In this document: one piece after another, positions 60,340 to 64,000 of the stretch
Position numbering within the stretch: the first letter of the stretch is position 1
Layout: each line of letters begins with the position of its first letter
From: JAHEEL01 sp034660035
Lineage (GTDB): Bacteria > Actinomycetota > Acidimicrobiia > Spongiisociales > UBA5794
Direction of reading: 5' to 3'
Assembly: GCA_034660035.1 (NCBI GenBank)
Contig: JAYEIJ010000079.1
Coordinates: 17,154 to 81,153 of the forward strand
Length of the DNA stretch: 64,000 nucleotides
The notes under the pieces: generated by a model
What the model was told of the DNA's origin: nothing
What the model saw: the letters and a program-made list of their open reading frames with translations, nothing else
The model's database searches: none
Made by a program: the position numbers and the translations under genes

Positions 60340-61353
60340 ATGCCGACCATGTACTACGAAGGGGATGCCGACCCGGCGTTGATCGCCCGCCGCAAGGTGG
60401 CGGTTCTCGGGTTCGGGAGCCAGGGTCACGCCCACGCGATGAACCTCAAGGACTCGGGAGTCGACGTCGTCGTCGGCCTGCGAGACGGTTCACCCAGGGC
60501 GGATCGCGCCGCTGATGCCGGTCTCAAGGTCGTCGACCCGGCGACGGCCGTCGACTGGGCCGACGTCATCATGGTCCTCGTTCCCGACCAGGTCCAGCCC
60601 GAACTCTACGACGAGATCATCGCCCCCAATCTCGACGCAGGCGACCTCCTGTTGTTCGCCCACGGCTTCAGCATCCGCTTCGGGTACATCACTCCGCCGC
60701 CGGATGTCGACGTCGCGATGATCGCTCCCAAGGGACCCGGCCATCTCGTTCGGCGCCAGTACGTCGAGGGGAGCGGCGTTCCGGCGCTCATCGCCGTTCA
60801 CCAGGACGCCACGGGCGACGCCAAGGCCGTCGCCCTCTCCTACGCACACGGCATCGGAGGCACAAGGGCCGGCGTGATCGAGACAACGTTCAAGGATGAG
60901 ACCGAGACCGATCTGTTCGGCGAACAGGTCATCCTCTGCGGCGGCATCGACTCGATGATCCGCGCCGCCTTCGAGACGCTCACCGAGGCCGGATACGCTG
61001 AAGAGATGGCCTACTTCGAGGTGCTGCACGAGCTGAAGCTGATCGTCGACCTCCTCTACGAGGGCGGGATCTCCTGGATGCGTCACTCAGTTTCGGATAC
61101 GGCCGAATACGGCGACGTCACCCGCGGCCCCCGAATCGTGACCGACGACACGAAGGCGGAGATGCGCAAGATCCTCAGCGAGATCCAATCCGGAGAGTTC
61201 GCAAGGGAGTGGATGACCGAGTACCGCGCCGGTGCACCGGACCTCCTCGCCGCCAGGGCGGCGGTCTCCGAGCATCCGGTCGAACGTGTGGGACGCGACC
61301 TGCGGACGATGATGCCCTTCCTGGTCGACAAAGTGCCTGCGGATGACGTATGA
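60340..61353 (+). CDS. ilvC: Ketol-acid reductoisomerase (class I)
   Basis: Isomerises and reduces acetohydroxy acids. 337 aa. The cofactor loop is VLGFGSQGHAHAMNL, metal and substrate residues are in ETETDLFGEQ, and SDTAEYGD is the late motif. In the specificity loop the second of the two usual serines (GSxS) is replaced by Arg (GSPR), which should still bind the NADPH phosphate. The ATG has GAGGAGG upstream. The TGA stop abuts an agccaca repeat array. Confidence 0.96.
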   Translation: MPTMYYEGDADPALIARRKVAVLGFGSQGHAHAMNLKDSGVDVVVGLRDGSPRADRAADAGLKVVDPATAVDWADVIMVLVPDQVQPELYDEIIAPNLDAGDLLLFAHGFSIRFGYITPPPDVDVAMIAPKGPGHLVRRQYVEGSGVPALIAVHQDATGDAKAVALSYAHGIGGTRAGVIETTFKDETETDLFGEQVILCGGIDSMIRAAFETLTEAGYAEEMAYFEVLHELKLIVDLLYEGGISWMRHSVSDTAEYGDVTRGPRIVTDDTKAEMRKILSEIQSGEFAREWMTEYRAGAPDLLAARAAVSEHPVERVGRDLRTMMPFLVDKVPADDV

Positions 61354-61383
61354 AGCCACAAGCCACAAGCCACAAGACACAAG
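61354..61383. repeat. Heptad array agccaca
   Basis: Three exact agccaca units and one agacaca, starting at the A of the ilvC stop codon plus 1 nt. No complementary second array is visible before leuA. The 72 nt spacer has no leader peptide of the leucine type. Confidence 0.8.
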
Positions 61384-61425
61384 ACCGATCCCCGGCTACG
61401 CGCCGATTCGCTCGGAGCGGGTGTC

Positions 61426-62961
61426 ATGACTGAGCGGTTGGTCATCTTCGATACCACCCTTCGCGACGGCGAGCAGGCTCCGGGGATCGCTCTCTCTCCC
61501 GATGACAAGGTCGCGATCGCGACCCAACTCGCCCGCCTGAAGGTGGACGTGATCGAAGCCGGATTCGCCGCCTCGTCTCCCGGCGATTTCGAAGCGATTC
61601 GCCGGATCGCCACCGAGGTGCACGGACCGGTCATCGCAGCACTCGCCAGAACCCATCCCGATGACATCGATCGTGCCGCCGAGTCCCTGGCCGCCGCTGA
61701 GAGGTCGCGAATCCATGTGTTCATGTCGACCTCTCCGATCCACATGGAACGGATGCTGAACATCACGCCGTCCGAAGCTCTCACTTCGATCATCGAAGGG
61801 GTGACGCGGGCGAGAACGTACTCCGATGACGTTGAGTTCTCGCCTCAGGACGCGACGCGTTCCGATCCCGATTTCGTCATCGAAACGTGCAGAGCGGCCG
61901 TCGCCGCCGGTGCCACAACGATCAACATCCCCGACACGGTCGGCTACACCATGCCGACCGAATTCGCTGCCCTGATCGAACGGGTCCTCCACGAAGTCCG
62001 CAACGGCGATGAGAACGTGATCATCTCCACACACTGCCACAACGACCTCGGCATGGCCGTGGCGAACTCCCTCGCCGCGATCGGAGCCGGCGCCAGGCAG
62101 ATCGAGTGTGCTGTGAACGGTATCGGAGAGCGAGCCGGGAACACGTCCACCGAGGAGATCATCATGGCCGTGCGGACTCGACGCGATCACTTCGGTGTCG
62201 ACGTCGGTGCGGACACCACACAGATCTTCGAGACGTCCCGTCTCGTGTCCCGCCTGACCGGCTACCCGGTGCAGTTCAACAAAGCCGTCGTAGGAAGGAA
62301 CGCCTTCGCCCACGAAGCGGGGATCCACCAGCACGGCGTCCTCAAGCACCGGGAAACCTACGAGATCATGGACCCCGCCGAGGTCGGACAGCGGTCACTT
62401 CTCGTCCTCGGAAAGCACTCCGGCCGGGCCGCGTTCGCCGACACTCTCGACAAGATGGGCGTCGTGCTCGAGGACATCGAGTTCCAGCGTGCGTTCGATC
62501 GATTCAAGGAGCTCGCCGACCGCAAGGGCGAGATCGGTGAAGAAGGCCTCAGGGGAATCATCGAAGAGGAGACCGGTATCGCCGCGGATGTCGTCAAACT
62601 CGTCGGCCTCCACCTCAAGGGTGGCGATCAGGAGACTCCGGTCGCCACCGTCCGGGTCACGCGGGGAGACGAGCCCATCGAGGTCAGCGCCGAGGGCGAC
62701 GGCATGGTGAACGCAGCGTTCGTGGCGATTCAAGATGCCTTCGATATCCCGGCGACCCTGCTCGACTACCGGGTTGTCCCTTACACCGCAGGAGCAGATG
62801 CCATGGCCGAAGTGAGCGTCATCATCCAGATCGGACCCACCACGTATTCGGGTCGAGGAGTCTCAACGGATGTCGTCGAGGGGTCCGCTCGCGCTTTCGT
62901 CGCTGCTCTGAACAAGGCGCTTGCTGCCCTCAACGGCGCGCTCGCTCCCGGCGCTTCATGA
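61426..62961 (+). CDS. leuA: 2-isopropylmalate synthase
   Basis: First step of leucine synthesis; 511 aa. The metal-binding DTTLRDGEQAPG lies at 9-20, with THCHNDLGMA (HxH), GIGERAGN and the C-terminal LeuA allosteric domain (about 380-505), which gives leucine feedback. The length and motifs fit the short bacterial LeuA, not the long actinobacterial LeuA2 or a homocitrate synthase. The ATG has GGAG upstream; the stop overlaps leuB by 4 nt. Confidence 0.95.
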   Translation: MTERLVIFDTTLRDGEQAPGIALSPDDKVAIATQLARLKVDVIEAGFAASSPGDFEAIRRIATEVHGPVIAALARTHPDDIDRAAESLAAAERSRIHVFMSTSPIHMERMLNITPSEALTSIIEGVTRARTYSDDVEFSPQDATRSDPDFVIETCRAAVAAGATTINIPDTVGYTMPTEFAALIERVLHEVRNGDENVIISTHCHNDLGMAVANSLAAIGAGARQIECAVNGIGERAGNTSTEEIIMAVRTRRDHFGVDVGADTTQIFETSRLVSRLTGYPVQFNKAVVGRNAFAHEAGIHQHGVLKHRETYEIMDPAEVGQRSLLVLGKHSGRAAFADTLDKMGVVLEDIEFQRAFDRFKELADRKGEIGEEGLRGIIEEETGIAADVVKLVGLHLKGGDQETPVATVRVTRGDEPIEVSAEGDGMVNAAFVAIQDAFDIPATLLDYRVVPYTAGADAMAEVSVIIQIGPTTYSGRGVSTDVVEGSARAFVAALNKALAALNGALAPGAS

Positions 62962-64000
62962 GCCACTTCGCTCTCCTCCCGGGCGATGGCATTGGACCCG
63001 AGGTCATCGCCGAAGCGAAGAAGATTCTCGAAGCGGTGTCGACCCGCTTCGGGTTGGCTTTCACGTTCGATGAGCACCTCATCGGCGGCGCGGCGATCGA
63101 CGCCACCGGCGACCCTCTCCCCTCTTCCACCGTCGAGGCGTGCCGTTCATCGGACGCGATCCTCCTCGGCGCAGTCGGTGGCCCTCGGTGGGATGACCCG
63201 ACGGCGAAGACCCGTCCTGAAGATGGCCTGCTCGGGATCCGCTCCGAACTCGGCCTCTACGTGAACCTCCGCCCCATCCAGGTTCACTTTCCCACCGCAT
63301 CCCCGCTTCGGGACGCCTCAGGCGTCGACATCCTGTTCGTTCGCGAATTGACGGGCGGCATCTACTTCGGTCCTTCCTCGCTCTCCGCCGACGGAACCGT
63401 CGCCAGGAACGAGATGATCTACTCGGTACCGGAGATCGAACGCGTCATCCGGGTCGCAGCCGAAGCGACTCGTACGCGCCGAGGCAAGCTCACCTCCGTC
63501 GACAAGGCCAACGTGCTCGAAGTGTCGCGCCTATGGCGACGCACGGCGGCGCGGATCATGGAGGATGAATACCCGGACGTGGAATACGAAGTGGTACTCG
63601 TAGACGCAATGGCGATGCACCTGCTGTCACGCCCCCGGGACTTCGACGTCGTCGTGACCGGGAACCTCTTCGGTGACATCCTGACGGACGAGGCATCGAT
63701 GCTGCCGGGGTCTCTGGGGCTCCTCCCGTCGGCCTCCATCGGAGACGGTCCGCCCGGCCTCTACGAGCCGATCCACGGTTCGGCGCCCGATATCGCAGGC
63801 CAGAGCCTCGCGAACCCGCTGGCGGCGATCCTCGCTGCGGCGATGGCGCTCCGTCACTCGCTCGATCTTCCGAAACCGGCAGCCGCCGTCGAGACCGCCG
63901 TCGACAACGTCCTCGCAGCCGGTCTCCGCACCGCCGACATCGCGGGAACCGGACCGACGGCGTCGACAGTAGAGATGGGGGATGCGGTGGCGCGGGCCGT
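62958..64000 (+). CDS. leuB: 3-isopropylmalate dehydrogenase (cut by window edge)
   Basis: NAD-dependent decarboxylating dehydrogenase of leucine synthesis. 347 codons are present, almost the full length. It begins MSHFALLPGDGIGPEVIAEA; ELTGGIYFG is the substrate loop (about 135), TSVDKANVLEVSRLWR is the catalytic Lys region, and GNLFGDILTDEAS is the metal Asp region. EPIHGSAPDIAG is the cofactor loop. The ATG overlaps the leuA stop (ATGA). It is the last gene seen of the ilvBNC-leuAB unit. Confidence 0.95.
   Translation, partial: MSHFALLPGDGIGPEVIAEAKKILEAVSTRFGLAFTFDEHLIGGAAIDATGDPLPSSTVEACRSSDAILLGAVGGPRWDDPTAKTRPEDGLLGIRSELGLYVNLRPIQVHFPTASPLRDASGVDILFVRELTGGIYFGPSSLSADGTVARNEMIYSVPEIERVIRVAAEATRTRRGKLTSVDKANVLEVSRLWRRTAARIMEDEYPDVEYEVVLVDAMAMHLLSRPRDFDVVVTGNLFGDILTDEASMLPGSLGLLPSASIGDGPPGLYEPIHGSAPDIAGQSLANPLAAILAAAMALRHSLDLPKPAAAVETAVDNVLAAGLRTADIAGTGPTASTVEMGDAVARA

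Overview
The window is a stretch of bacterial chromosome from a high-GC actinobacterium. It is most likely a member of the Acidimicrobiia or a close relative, assembled from short reads or a metagenome, because there is a 100-N scaffold gap at 45073-45172. Pointers are the actinobacterial order of the division and cell-wall cluster, a DAP-type MurE, SepF and YggT, a eukaryote-like IleRS behind a translational T-box, WS/DGAT, an F420-type luciferase-like oxidoreductase, DUF3040, and many leaderless promoters. I see no rRNA, tRNA, CRISPR array, prophage or insertion sequence.

Layout. 1-4118: start of dnaE (minus) and a tandem pair of phosphofructokinases (plus). 4152-7798 (minus): WS/DGAT, RluD-type pseudouridine synthase, lspA, a TraR/DksA-like protein and DUF167. 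7815-11109: T-box leader and ileS. 11114-28726 (minus): one compact operon, mraZ-rsmH-ftsL-ftsI-murE-murF-mraY-murD-ftsW-murG-murC-murB-ftsQ-ftsZ-pgeF-yggS-sepF-yggT, with 1-18 nt overlaps at most junctions and a promoter covered by a four-repeat MraZ operator. 28790-31593: reductase, universal stress protein, HNH nuclease, resolvase-like protein and a small conserved gene. 31796-36313: MoxR ATPase, DUF58 protein and membrane transglutaminase. 36341-42911 (minus): MerR regulator, DUF3040, dinB and the fatty-acid cluster fabD-fabH-fabG-acpP-fabF. 43022-49788: glucan phosphorylase and aminotransferase (both cut by the gap), DUF1232, glucokinase and a beta-propeller lipoprotein. 49864-54671 (minus): queG, phosphoesterase, methyltransferase, SRPBCC, ArsA and small proteins. 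54858-57932: LLM oxidoreductase, a MazEF-like toxin-antitoxin pair and an NYN nuclease. 57940-64000 (plus): ilvB-ilvN-ilvC-leuA-leuB behind a leader-peptide attenuator.

The genes are mostly housekeeping: peptidoglycan precursor synthesis and septation, type II fatty acid synthesis, branched-chain amino acid synthesis, glycolysis and glycogen use.

The unusual content lies between the genes. Short arrays of 7- or 8-bp units, often with a second array complementary to the first, occupy at least six spacers (31626, 38542, 49787, 54726, 56559, 61354). They begin at or inside stop codons and in two cases supply the -10 box of the next gene. Two further long inverted repeats (28061-28167 and 51720-51835) cover the rsmH start codon and the stop codon of a methyltransferase gene. 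At least seven genes carry a TANNNT box exactly 6 nt before the start codon, which implies leaderless transcripts.
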